Notes: generated from the letters alone by a model not told the origin. A stretch of 23,840 bases of DNA from Patescibacteria group bacterium (GCA_025057695.1 JANWVB010000009.1:1-23840); one strand, 5' to 3'. Shown: positions 16,704-23,475, counted from the stretch's first letter. Numbers and translations: made by a program.

Positions 16704-16979
16704 TCAACCTTTCTTTTTCGCTTGTTCCTTTAGTTGTTTTAATCTCCACAAATACAATCTGCCTTTTGATTTAACATTGACAGCATCTCTTACAAAAGCT
16801 CGAGCTGATTCCAAAAGTCCTCTGGGATTTTCTTTGGCAAGTTTGATATAAAGAGAAACTTTTTTTGGCTCACCAAGCTCCATTGCCAACTCATAACCAT
16901 ATTGCTGAAACTCACGAGAGATATATTTATCTAAAGCTATATTTTTTGGCTTAATATCGCTCAGTTTAGTAAACGCCAT
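16704..16979 (-). CDS. Small basic hypothetical protein behind pth
   Basis: A 91-residue helical, Lys/Arg-rich protein from ATG 16979 (MAFTKLSDIKPKNIALDKY), which sits five bases after the pth stop; a longer version from 17015 would overlap pth by 31 bases. I do not recognise it. Visible features are an amphipathic helix (ALDKYISREFQQYGYELAME), a KVSLYIKLAKENPRGLLESA segment resembling two short packed helices, and a basic tail (LKQLKEQAKKKG). No cysteine or membrane segment. Its position suggests co-transcription with pth, and the charge would suit RNA or ribosome binding, though that is only inference. Confidence 0.65.
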   Translation of the reverse strand: MAFTKLSDIKPKNIALDKYISREFQQYGYELAMELGEPKKVSLYIKLAKENPRGLLESARAFVRDAVNVKSKGRLYLWRLKQLKEQAKKKG

Positions 16980-16984
16980 AAAAT

Positions 16985-17533
16985 TTAGGATTCCAAAATC
17001 GGCAAATTTAAACACACAGCCAAATCTTTTACAACTTTGTCTATAGTACGGTCAAGAACTTCTAGCTCCGCGCTAGAAAACTTTTCCAAAACATATTGTT
17101 CACCGGGCATTCTATCCTCCAACTTGCGATTGTCAATTCCAACCCTAATCCTGTTAAAATCTTTAGTTCCTAATTCATGCTCAATGGACAAAATTCCTCC
17201 ATGCACTTTTGGACCAACACCAAACTGTATTTTGTATTGTCCCAATCTAATATCCAAATCATCATGCACAACATATAAATCATTTACTGAAATTTTGTAA
17301 TAATTTATTATCGCAAAAACCGCTTCACCCACCTTGTTCATAAAAGTGTTTGGCCATGCAAGTGTCGTGTTACCAATAATTTGAATTGCGCTTTTGAATT
17401 TGGCGCTATCTTCTTTACTTGAAGATTCCAAGTTTAGAAAATCTACCAATTTATCAAGAACCATAAACCCAACATTATGCCTGGTCCCACAATACTTATC
17501 CCCAGGATTGCCAAGCCCCACTATCAAATTCAT
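16985..17533 (-). CDS. pth: Peptidyl-tRNA hydrolase
   Basis: A 182-residue Pth-family enzyme that cleaves peptidyl-tRNA released from stalled ribosomes. The N-terminal signature LIVGLGNPGDKYCGTRHNVGF is intact, with the catalytic histidine H19. PNTFMNKVG supplies the second conserved Asn (N66), and HDDLDIRLG (90-98) the Asp pair. One oddity: the GhNGlrSI motif reads VHGGILSI (about 110-117), so the Asn that in the E. coli enzyme (N114) helps bind substrate is Gly here. Length is typical. On the minus strand an extended -10 box lies seven bases before the ATG, with no ribosome binding site. The small basic gene follows at once. Confidence 0.92.
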   Translation of the reverse strand: MNLIVGLGNPGDKYCGTRHNVGFMVLDKLVDFLNLESSSKEDSAKFKSAIQIIGNTTLAWPNTFMNKVGEAVFAIINYYKISVNDLYVVHDDLDIRLGQYKIQFGVGPKVHGGILSIEHELGTKDFNRIRVGIDNRKLEDRMPGEQYVLEKFSSAELEVLDRTIDKVVKDLAVCLNLPILES

Positions 17534-17540
17534 AATTTAC

Positions 17541-17549
17541 ATTTTAGCA
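17541..17549 (-). promoter_or_regulatory. Extended -10 promoter of pth (leaderless type)
   Basis: TGCTAAAAT on the minus strand fits TGnTAnAAT, ending seven bases before ATG 17533. The stretch from here to the upstream gene's stop at 17573 is only about 20 bases. Confidence 0.5.
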
Positions 17550-17572
17550 AAACAAACACTTTTAAATGAGGT

Positions 17573-17893
17573 TTATTTTGAAGCTATTCTTTTGGCTAAT
17601 CCTCCCAGAACAGGAAATACAAACTCATCACCCTGCCAAGCTTTGTATATCAAAATAAGCCAAACCAAAAATGTAAAAATGGACAAAAGAGGTATGATTG
17701 AAGCAAATATATAAGCAAAACCAAAAACAAGATTTAGAATAAGCAAAAATCCAATAACAAATATTGACTGCACACAATGAAAGCGGATAAAAGGATCCTT
17801 CTCCAACAGCAAAAGCACTATAGCGCTAACAGGCCCCAAGACATAGGAAAAAGCGGCAACATTCTCTTTACCTAAAATTTGACTTAGTCTCAT
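17573..17893 (-). CDS. Tic20/DUF4870-like small membrane protein
   Basis: 106 residues with three or four membrane segments (about 13-31, 42-60, 64-87). The start NVAAFSYVLGPVSAIVLLLL followed by EKDPFIRFHCVQSIFV (about residues 32-47) is the pattern of DUF4870/Tic20-like proteins, which put a conserved F-R/K-x-H-xxQ after the first helix pair. The function of bacterial members is unknown. The start is ATG 17893, with a promoter-like sequence directly upstream. Confidence 0.75.
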   Translation of the reverse strand: MRLSQILGKENVAAFSYVLGPVSAIVLLLLEKDPFIRFHCVQSIFVIGFLLILNLVFGFAYIFASIIPLLSIFTFLVWLILIYKAWQGDEFVFPVLGGLAKRIASK

Positions 17894-17898
17894 TCTGG

Positions 17899-17925
17899 AC
17901 TTTAGTATTTAGCATGTCTTGTCAA
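17899..17925 (-). promoter_or_regulatory. Promoter of the Tic20/DUF4870-like gene
   Basis: Minus strand: a perfect TTGACA (17925-17920), 15 bases, TAAAGT (17904-17899), then five bases to ATG 17893. The spacer is short by two bases, but the position matches the leaderless pattern of the window. Confidence 0.45.
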
Positions 17926-17977
17926 AAATCAAGAAAGAAAAAATTTTTTGAATGAAAAAGATCCAACAGTAAATTTA

Positions 17978-18118
17978 CTACCTGATTTTTAGATTAGGCA
18001 CCAAATGCTTGCCGCAACCACACCATAAAGAAAAATATCCACCATTATCTTTTATAGAGACACCTCTAACAAATCTTTTTCTCTGAAGCTTCTTTCTATA
18101 AAAACCCAGCCATTTCAT
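17978..18118 (-). CDS. Small basic cysteine-containing ORF, 46 residues
   Basis: An open frame too short for usual gene callers: MKWLGFYRKKLQRKRFVRG at the start, then SIKDNGGYFSLWCGCGKHL and a basic end (VPNLKIR). It is strongly basic in the first half and carries a CGCGKH cluster near residues 33-38 that could bind metal. The composition looks like a genuine small protein. No ribosome binding site or strong promoter is visible; a TAAAAT lies about 14 bases upstream. I do not recognise the family. Confidence 0.4.
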   Translation of the reverse strand: MKWLGFYRKKLQRKRFVRGVSIKDNGGYFSLWCGCGKHLVPNLKIR

Positions 18119-18140
18119 ATTTTCTTACTTCTATTTTAGA

Positions 18141-18146
18141 TATAAT
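18141..18146 (+). promoter_or_regulatory. Orphan consensus -10 box
   Basis: TATAAT with no protein gene within reach on the + strand except a distant one at 18446. A transcript from here would begin near 18153 and run into the palindrome at 18205-18248. No good -35 is visible. Confidence 0.25.
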
Positions 18147-18204
18147 AAAACAAAAATATAAAAACTGCTTCTGGCAAGTTTTTCTATGAAAGCAATTCAG
18201 ATAC

Positions 18205-18248
18205 TTAGAGGAAGACCTGCCTCTCCCGTATAACAGGCCTTCCTCTAA
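18205..18248. repeat. 15-bp inverted repeat, possible structured RNA
   Basis: The left arm (18205-18219) and right arm (18234-18248) are reverse complements over 15 bases with one exception, around a 14-base loop (18220-18233). In a minus-strand transcript the exception becomes a G-U pair, so the stem is complete; in a plus-strand transcript it is an A-C mismatch. The stem is far more G+C-rich than its surroundings. No T-run follows on either side, so it is not an ordinary terminator. The region 18119-18370 otherwise holds no gene. Confidence 0.65.
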
Positions 18249-18370
18249 ATACCCAAACTGTAACTTATGATAACCAAGTTAATGATACAACTAAATAAAA
18301 GCTATAACTTGACAACAATCTGATTAGATCCTAGTGAAATCAGAATTCTCTTTTTCTTAAGCCTAAGAAA

Positions 18371-18399
18371 TTGTGCCAAACGCAATATTTGCGTATAAT
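18371..18399 (+). promoter_or_regulatory. Promoter of the nucleotidyltransferase-like gene
   Basis: TTGTGC (18371-18376), exactly 17 bases, consensus TATAAT (18394-18399). Transcription should start about 18406, leaving a leader of about 40 bases. The frame is open back to a GTG at 18372 region, but that lies in the -35 box and cannot be the start. Confidence 0.6.
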
Positions 18400-18445
18400 A
18401 GCCAAATATTGGGCAAAAGTCTTTTGCGCCGAAAATAAAAATCAT

Positions 18446-20119
18446 ATGAAAATTCAAACTAGCAAAGCTAAGCCGAAAAAGACAGATCCCGTAAAACAAG
18501 AAATATCTAAATTATGTCAGAAAATAAGCGCCGAATGCAAAAAAAATAAATCGGCAATAAATCAGTTAAAAAACATAGTTCATACATCTTTAACAGGAAT
18601 TGAAGTTCCAAAATCAGATGAAACAAAAAACAAAGGACTAAATTTCAGTGTGCTATCAGAAATGCTTCTGCTAATTCAAAAATTGCGTAATCAAAATTAT
18701 TTACAAAAGTTTGAGAATTTTATCAATAAAGATATAAACACAAAATTAAAAGAAGAAGTTATCATTGCTCTTATAAATTTCTTGCTCTTCTTAGACAAAA
18801 ACTCATACAAACAAATTGCCAGCGTAGGATTATCAAATGTATCGATCCTGCCAATACAATCAATACTTAAGTTAAGAAAAAAACTGCCAAAGGATAAAAG
18901 ATTTGGTTTGGGATATGATTTATTGCCAATTAGATTTCCTAACTACGAGAAGTTGAACAGTATAATCACAGTGCAACAATTTGATAATCTGGGTCCTCAA
19001 AACGCAGTGAATGTGGCAAAAGCGTTTCTTAAACACAAGAATAACACAATTCCAAGGAACAATTTTGTGTTTGGTTTTTTAAGGTACTTAACTATCTATG
19101 ACGCGAGAAACGTAGATAAAGGTATAAAAAAACTCATCAAAGAACTAAAACTTGGAAAAAATCACTCAACTTATCTAAAAAGAATTATCAATTACTGCAA
19201 GGCATATAGGATAATCACAGCAAATAGTTCAGAAGAGTTAAATATATGCAATCAGGCATTTAAAGCTGTTTGTGAAAATCCTTTTGCCGATGCCGCAGAT
19301 ATTGGTAAAACACTAGACAACAAGTTTAAAAATCTTAACATAATGCTTTTCACTGGAGCTTTTGCTGGATTTACAGTGGCTCACTACGATACAATAAATT
19401 TGATACAAAACTTTAACAAAATAAACAAAAAACCATCAACGCGATCTCTGGTAGTAATCGCTCCAATTACCAAACCTTGGGATATACCAGAAAAAACACT
19501 TGGCAAGTCACCCGCGCTCATAGGTCATATAACTCCAAGGGTTCAAACAATCATGCTAGGTATTGCTTTTACAAACAGAAAGGAGGTATCTATCACTACA
19601 AAGGCTGTTCCTGATCCTCAAAAAACAATAAGTCCACAAGAAAGAATTATAAAAATAGAAGAAAATCTGAAAAAATCAATTCAAGAAAAAAAGCCTAACA
19701 TAAAAATAAAAATAACACGATGCATGGGCATTGATGATGTTAATAAAATACTTGAAGGAGCAAGAAACGGCAAATACCCCTATGAGATGCTACTTATCGG
19801 AAGAAGAGAGAAGCTCATAGAAATACTAATAAATATTTCTAAATTGCAAAAAATAAACAATGTTAAAATCATAATCACTCCGGGCATAGAAAAAACTAGT
19901 TCGTCACAAGCAATTAACAAGTGCGTAAATTGCAATAACGATATATATTGGCCAATAGCAACAACACCCTTAGCAAGAAAATATTGGTCATATGAAGCAA
20001 TAACATCAAGACAATCAAATCATTCGCCAGAAGATGATTATGTCCCAACAATAGAGGAGATCTACAAAAATTTACTAGAAGGATATCCTACACTTTTGCA
20101 ACCGCATTGCCAAGATTAA
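18446..20119 (+). CDS. Large protein with a diverged nucleotidyltransferase-like (T/HxGH) domain
   Basis: About 557 residues from ATG 18446. The first 290 are helical and lysine-rich with no motif I know. From about 300 the sequence follows the NadD/CoaD-type adenylyltransferase plan: strand plus nucleotide loop IMLFTGAFAGFTVAHYDTI (core G304-H313; compare CoaD GSFDPITNGHLDII), so T/HxGH reads TVAH; then LVVIAPITKPWD, TPRVQTIMLGIAFTN (compare R-x-x-M-x-x-x-A), a LLIGRREKL strand and KTSSSQAIN near 484 where the family has ISSTxIR. A CVNC pair (493-496) follows. Gly-to-Ala in T/HxGH and the missing final Arg leave activity uncertain. The C-terminus overlaps the converging regulator gene by 32 bases. 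This assignment rests on motif order and needs a profile search. Confidence 0.6.
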   Translation: MKIQTSKAKPKKTDPVKQEISKLCQKISAECKKNKSAINQLKNIVHTSLTGIEVPKSDETKNKGLNFSVLSEMLLLIQKLRNQNYLQKFENFINKDINTKLKEEVIIALINFLLFLDKNSYKQIASVGLSNVSILPIQSILKLRKKLPKDKRFGLGYDLLPIRFPNYEKLNSIITVQQFDNLGPQNAVNVAKAFLKHKNNTIPRNNFVFGFLRYLTIYDARNVDKGIKKLIKELKLGKNHSTYLKRIINYCKAYRIITANSSEELNICNQAFKAVCENPFADAADIGKTLDNKFKNLNIMLFTGAFAGFTVAHYDTINLIQNFNKINKKPSTRSLVVIAPITKPWDIPEKTLGKSPALIGHITPRVQTIMLGIAFTNRKEVSITTKAVPDPQKTISPQERIIKIEENLKKSIQEKKPNIKIKITRCMGIDDVNKILEGARNGKYPYEMLLIGRREKLIEILINISKLQKINNVKIIITPGIEKTSSSQAINKCVNCNNDIYWPIATTPLARKYWSYEAITSRQSNHSPEDDYVPTIEEIYKNLLEGYPTLLQPHCQD

Positions 20120-21464
20120 ATTTATACCCCCTCCCCCTTAGAGTAACAATTTCCATGTCAACCCCAATTCTTTTTAATTTCTTGCGAAGCTTGCTAATTA
20201 CTTGATCTATTGCCCAATCCGAATATTTCTCATAACTTAATTCCCCCCATAATTCCATACCAACAGCCTCCCTTGTTAATAACTTTCCCGGATTTTTCAA
20301 AAACAAAGTAAGTATGGTGTATTCCTGTCTTGTAAAACTCTCTTCTACAGTAGCGCCATTTAGCAAAATCGCCCCACTTACTGGATCCAAAGATAAACTC
20401 GGTGTAAATTTTGCTCTATCTTCGCTTCCTATGGCTTTTAAAACTGCGTTTGTAAATAATTCAGAAAATAATTCATAACCATTATCTCCCATCTTACGAA
20501 CCAAACCAAGTTGAATTAGGTACTTCATATAAACGTTATCTTGTTGTGTTATCTGCCTTCCAACAACTATACACTTAAGCAATTGCTTCTCCTGCAAGTT
20601 TCGTCTATCAAAAATGCCAGTGGCAATTGATTTTAATTCATAATGATCCAAAAGAAGACTTCTTATCACCTTTTCTCCCTTGTTAAGACTATCTCTTATA
20701 ATTCTTACTCCAACACGCAAAGAATAAGGATGCCCGCCACAAACTTGTTTTAATACATTCTTTAAGTCATCAGTAATAACACATTTAAATTCATCAGCAA
20801 AACTATCTATCAAATAATCCAAATCGGCTCCAGTGCGCAATGGAACATAAATTAGATTTTGAAGAATTAACTCAGAAAGTTCATCCCAAACATAAATGCT
20901 TTCTTGATTCTCAGAAACAGTAATCATCAAAAAGACATATTGCAAATTTGGATAAACTTTCAACCAAAGGCTTTTAAGATTGTTAAAAAAAACTTTATTT
21001 GCAAACTTCAGCTCGTCAAATTCCCCAAAGAAAAAAATTACTTTGAAATCTTTAGATGTAAGCTCTAGGATAAAACTCTTCAAAGCTTCCAATAAAACAG
21101 AGTAAGAAACATTTGGATTATCCACCAAACTAAGAAATTGGATGTCAATCACTATTTCTTTCTGAGTCTTTCTGATTACCTCAATTAAACCTTTTGTCAT
21201 TAATTGCAAGTAGCCAATCAAAGATTCTTCTGTCAAATCAAGAGGCTCAATATATACCAAAAGGTATTTCTGATAATCAGGCAATTCTTTTTCAAATAGA
21301 TTAATATTTTCTATGATAAACTTGTTCCATCTTCTTCTGCCTGCCATAGGCACCCATACAGTAGTTACACATTCATTACGTTTAATACACTGAAACAAAG
21401 AAGCCGCGTACGAATGAATTGTTTCGGGTATGGCAGGATAGAAATATGGATTTGAACTATCCAT
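20088..21464 (-). CDS. Winged-helix regulator with degenerate ATPase-like N-terminal region
   Basis: 458 residues. The C-terminal 100 form an OmpR/PhoB-type DNA-binding domain (Trans_reg_C, PF00486): LDPVSGAILLNG, FTRQEYTILTLFLKNPGKLL, VISKLRKKLKRIG, then TLRGRGYKF (about 443-451). The N-terminal 300 resemble the ATPase module of STAND-type regulators in layout, but the Walker A position reads WVPMAGRRRWNKF (about 37-49) without GK[ST], and the Walker B-like strand reads KVIFFFGEFDEL (141-152). HPYSLRVGVRII near 270 resembles the sensor/winged helix of AAA_16-like proteins. No receiver domain is present, so it is not a two-component regulator. TAAATG lies eight bases before the ATG. It overlaps the converging gene by 32 bases. 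Confidence 0.75.
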   Translation of the reverse strand: MDSSNPYFYPAIPETIHSYAASLFQCIKRNECVTTVWVPMAGRRRWNKFIIENINLFEKELPDYQKYLLVYIEPLDLTEESLIGYLQLMTKGLIEVIRKTQKEIVIDIQFLSLVDNPNVSYSVLLEALKSFILELTSKDFKVIFFFGEFDELKFANKVFFNNLKSLWLKVYPNLQYVFLMITVSENQESIYVWDELSELILQNLIYVPLRTGADLDYLIDSFADEFKCVITDDLKNVLKQVCGGHPYSLRVGVRIIRDSLNKGEKVIRSLLLDHYELKSIATGIFDRRNLQEKQLLKCIVVGRQITQQDNVYMKYLIQLGLVRKMGDNGYELFSELFTNAVLKAIGSEDRAKFTPSLSLDPVSGAILLNGATVEESFTRQEYTILTLFLKNPGKLLTREAVGMELWGELSYEKYSDWAIDQVISKLRKKLKRIGVDMEIVTLRGRGYKFNLGNAVAKV

Positions 21465-21525
21465 TAATCAAACATTTAAAAAGCACTTAAATTCTAACCT
21501 TAAAGCCTTAAAACGTCAATGAAAA

Positions 21526-21554
21526 CTGCAAAAATATCTATTTTTTTGTAATAT
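21526..21554 (+). promoter_or_regulatory. Promoter of the antiporter gene (leaderless type)
   Basis: CTGCAA (21526-21531), 17 bases, TAATAT (21549-21554), then six bases to the GTG start at 21561. No ribosome binding site fits between. Confidence 0.5.
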
Positions 21555-21560
21555 TAATTA

Positions 21561-22520
21561 GTGGATATATTATCTAAAGCGATTATTCTTCTTGCCGCGC
21601 TTTTTATTTTGGGAAAAAGCGCAGACATTGTTATCAAGAATCTAATCCGGATTTCCTCGTCTTTATCATGGAACAAATTTGTCGTCGCTTTTGTAATACT
21701 TGGGATTGCAACTTCCACTCCAGAACTTTTTGTCGGCATAAATTCAGCTTTGGATGGCAACACACAACTTTCTTTGGGAAACATAATGGGCGCAACAATT
21801 GTTTTAATAGGATTGATAATTGGCGGCACAGCGTTTTTCGTTGGCAAAGTTTCTTTAAGCAATTTGCTTACACCAAAAGAAATTTTTCTGATGGGAGGAA
21901 CCATACTTTTGCCAATTTTCATGCTTTTGGATCTGGAACTTTCCAGAATTGACGCAATAGTATGCATCTTTGCATACACCATATACATGTCCTACATGTA
22001 TCTAACACACACTAAACACCAAAGAAACCATATCAAATCCACTATAGAACACATAAATCAACTAACGCTTCAAAAAAGCATACTGATGTTTTTAGTAGGT
22101 TTCATAGGAGTATCTGTATCCGCCAGGCTTGCTGTCAGCAACGCCCTCTCAATCGCGCAAGCGTTAAATATCCCCACATTCATCATAGGAGTTCTAATTT
22201 TTGCAATAGGCACAAATCTGCCTGAACTTGTTTTGGCGCTTAAGGCAATAAAAACAAAAAATAAAAATATTGTTTTAGGAAACGTTTTAGGAAGCGCTAC
22301 CACCAACACCTTAGTAATCTCGCTTGCCAGCATAATTAATCCAACACAAGTTAGCGATTCCGAAGTGTTTGTGTCTTCCGCAATATTTTTGCTTGCAATA
22401 GTTGCGGCATTTTCATATTTTATCAAAACTAAAAACGACATTTCCAAAGAAGAAGGCGCAATACTGTTTGGCCTTTATGCCCTTTTTGTGGTAATAGAGA
22501 TAGCTACAAAAATACTCTAA
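21561..22520 (+). CDS. Ca2+/cation antiporter (CaCA family)
   Basis: 319 residues, about ten membrane segments, arranged as two related halves (Na_Ca_ex, PF01699). The alpha repeats are visible: repeat 1 GIATSTPELFVGINSALDG (about 48-66) with GNIMGAT (73-79), and repeat 2 FAIGTNLPELVLALKAI (214-230) with GNVLGSATTN (240-249). E55 and E222 are the expected ion ligands. The usual GSN in the second motif of each repeat reads GAT and GSA, so an Asn that normally lines the site is missing from both halves. This may alter ion choice. A His-rich loop between the halves (residues 150-165, THTKHQRNH) could sense ions. It is expected to exchange Ca2+ or another cation for Na+ or H+. GTG start, leaderless by promoter position. 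Confidence 0.88.
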   Translation: MDILSKAIILLAALFILGKSADIVIKNLIRISSSLSWNKFVVAFVILGIATSTPELFVGINSALDGNTQLSLGNIMGATIVLIGLIIGGTAFFVGKVSLSNLLTPKEIFLMGGTILLPIFMLLDLELSRIDAIVCIFAYTIYMSYMYLTHTKHQRNHIKSTIEHINQLTLQKSILMFLVGFIGVSVSARLAVSNALSIAQALNIPTFIIGVLIFAIGTNLPELVLALKAIKTKNKNIVLGNVLGSATTNTLVISLASIINPTQVSDSEVFVSSAIFLLAIVAAFSYFIKTKNDISKEEGAILFGLYALFVVIEIATKIL

Positions 22521-22527
22521 CAAAGCT

Positions 22528-23168
22528 CCATCAAAAAGCACATCGGCGTCTTTTCTTGCCTCACTTATATTTTCCTTAACCCCTCTTGGAATTTATTACC
22601 AAAGGCGCGTTCTCCTTGATAACATAATGATCTTCTGGGTTCTTCTTTCCTTTTACCTTCTAATATGCAATCGAAAGAACCTAAAACACTTTATAATAAG
22701 TGCTATAGCCTTTGGTATCGGAGTTCCGACAAAAGAATCGGCAATATTCTTCTTGCCCGCACTCCTCTACACAGCTCACTCTCAAGCTCACAAAACCTAC
22801 AAAAGCTTTGCGGTAGTAAAGTGGGTAGCAATATCAGTTGCAATCATCTCTCTATACCCTCTATATGCAACTCTTAAAGTAGAATTGTTCCTCCAAAAAG
22901 CGGTAAAGAACATGTAAGTTTAGTAGAAACCATCAATCACCAAATATCCCGCAAGGGAGAGGCAACTTCCTCGAGAAACAAAGTGACTTCCAATTTCACT
23001 TGAGGGAAAATTGGCTACCAAAAGATGCTTTCATAATAATACTCGGAGCATTCTCCACCATAATAACTTTAATCCTTGGCATCAAAAAAAGAGATAATAT
23101 ATGTCGGTATTTTAGCCACATATTACATAGTGTACTTTATAAATGGAACAAAGAGCCAAGAGCGCTAA
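22528..23168 (+). pseudogene. Remnant of a GT39-type membrane glycosyltransferase
   Basis: Pieces of one protein in changing frames. The first reads LTPLGIYYQRRVLLDNIM (from about 22575) and IAFGIGVPTKESAIFFLPA (near 22708-22764) and continues to a TAA at 22915. A -1 shift near 22895-22902 gives GKEHVSLVETINHQISRKG, another -1 near 22954 gives RGNFLEKQSDFQFHLRENW and IIILGAFSTIITLILGIKK, and a +1 in an A7 run (23084-23090) gives YVGILATYYIVYFINGTKS to a TAA at 23166. QRRVLLDNIM, TKESAIFFLP and HVSL-type segments are familiar from GT39/dolichyl-phosphate mannosyltransferase-like proteins. The N-terminal catalytic Asp region is missing altogether, and the piece begins right behind the antiporter stop, so the gene was truncated as well as frameshifted. 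Confidence 0.7.
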
Positions 23169-23475
23169 AGTACTTGGAAAAAATACGCATTTGGCAAGAA
23201 GAATGGCTAAAAAAGAGATACTATCAGTCTACCACCTTGACAGCGTTCCACTTTCCGAAAATGAATCGCTAGCAAATTATGGCATACAATTGGCTTTCTT
23301 TTCTGTAGTTAATCCAGTCATAGCAGAAGAAATTTACAGAGAAAAAGTAGCTAGTCAATGGACAGACGAAGGCTTCTGGGGAGACAGATACAACTACTAT
23401 GATCAAAACTGGGTTTGGTTCGGCATAGCGCTTTATGTCAACAACCCAAAAAGCCCAGGTAGCCTAAGAAACTAG
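23156..23475 (+). pseudogene. Remnant of a second enzyme, C-terminal end
   Basis: A short helical piece (LKYLEKIRIWQEEWLKK) passes by a -1 shift at 23209-23215 into a frame reading EILSVYHLDSVPLSENESLA, GIQLAFFSVVNPVIAEEIYR and WGDRYNYYDQNWVWFGIALY, ending at 23475. The YYDQNWVWFG ending recalls C-termini of glycoside hydrolases of the GH8 kind, but I hold this loosely. There is no N-terminal two-thirds. The piece is fused directly to the glycosyltransferase remnant, so a deletion probably joined two neighbouring cell-surface genes. The shift lies in an in-frame A-AAA-AAG heptamer. Confidence 0.5.
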
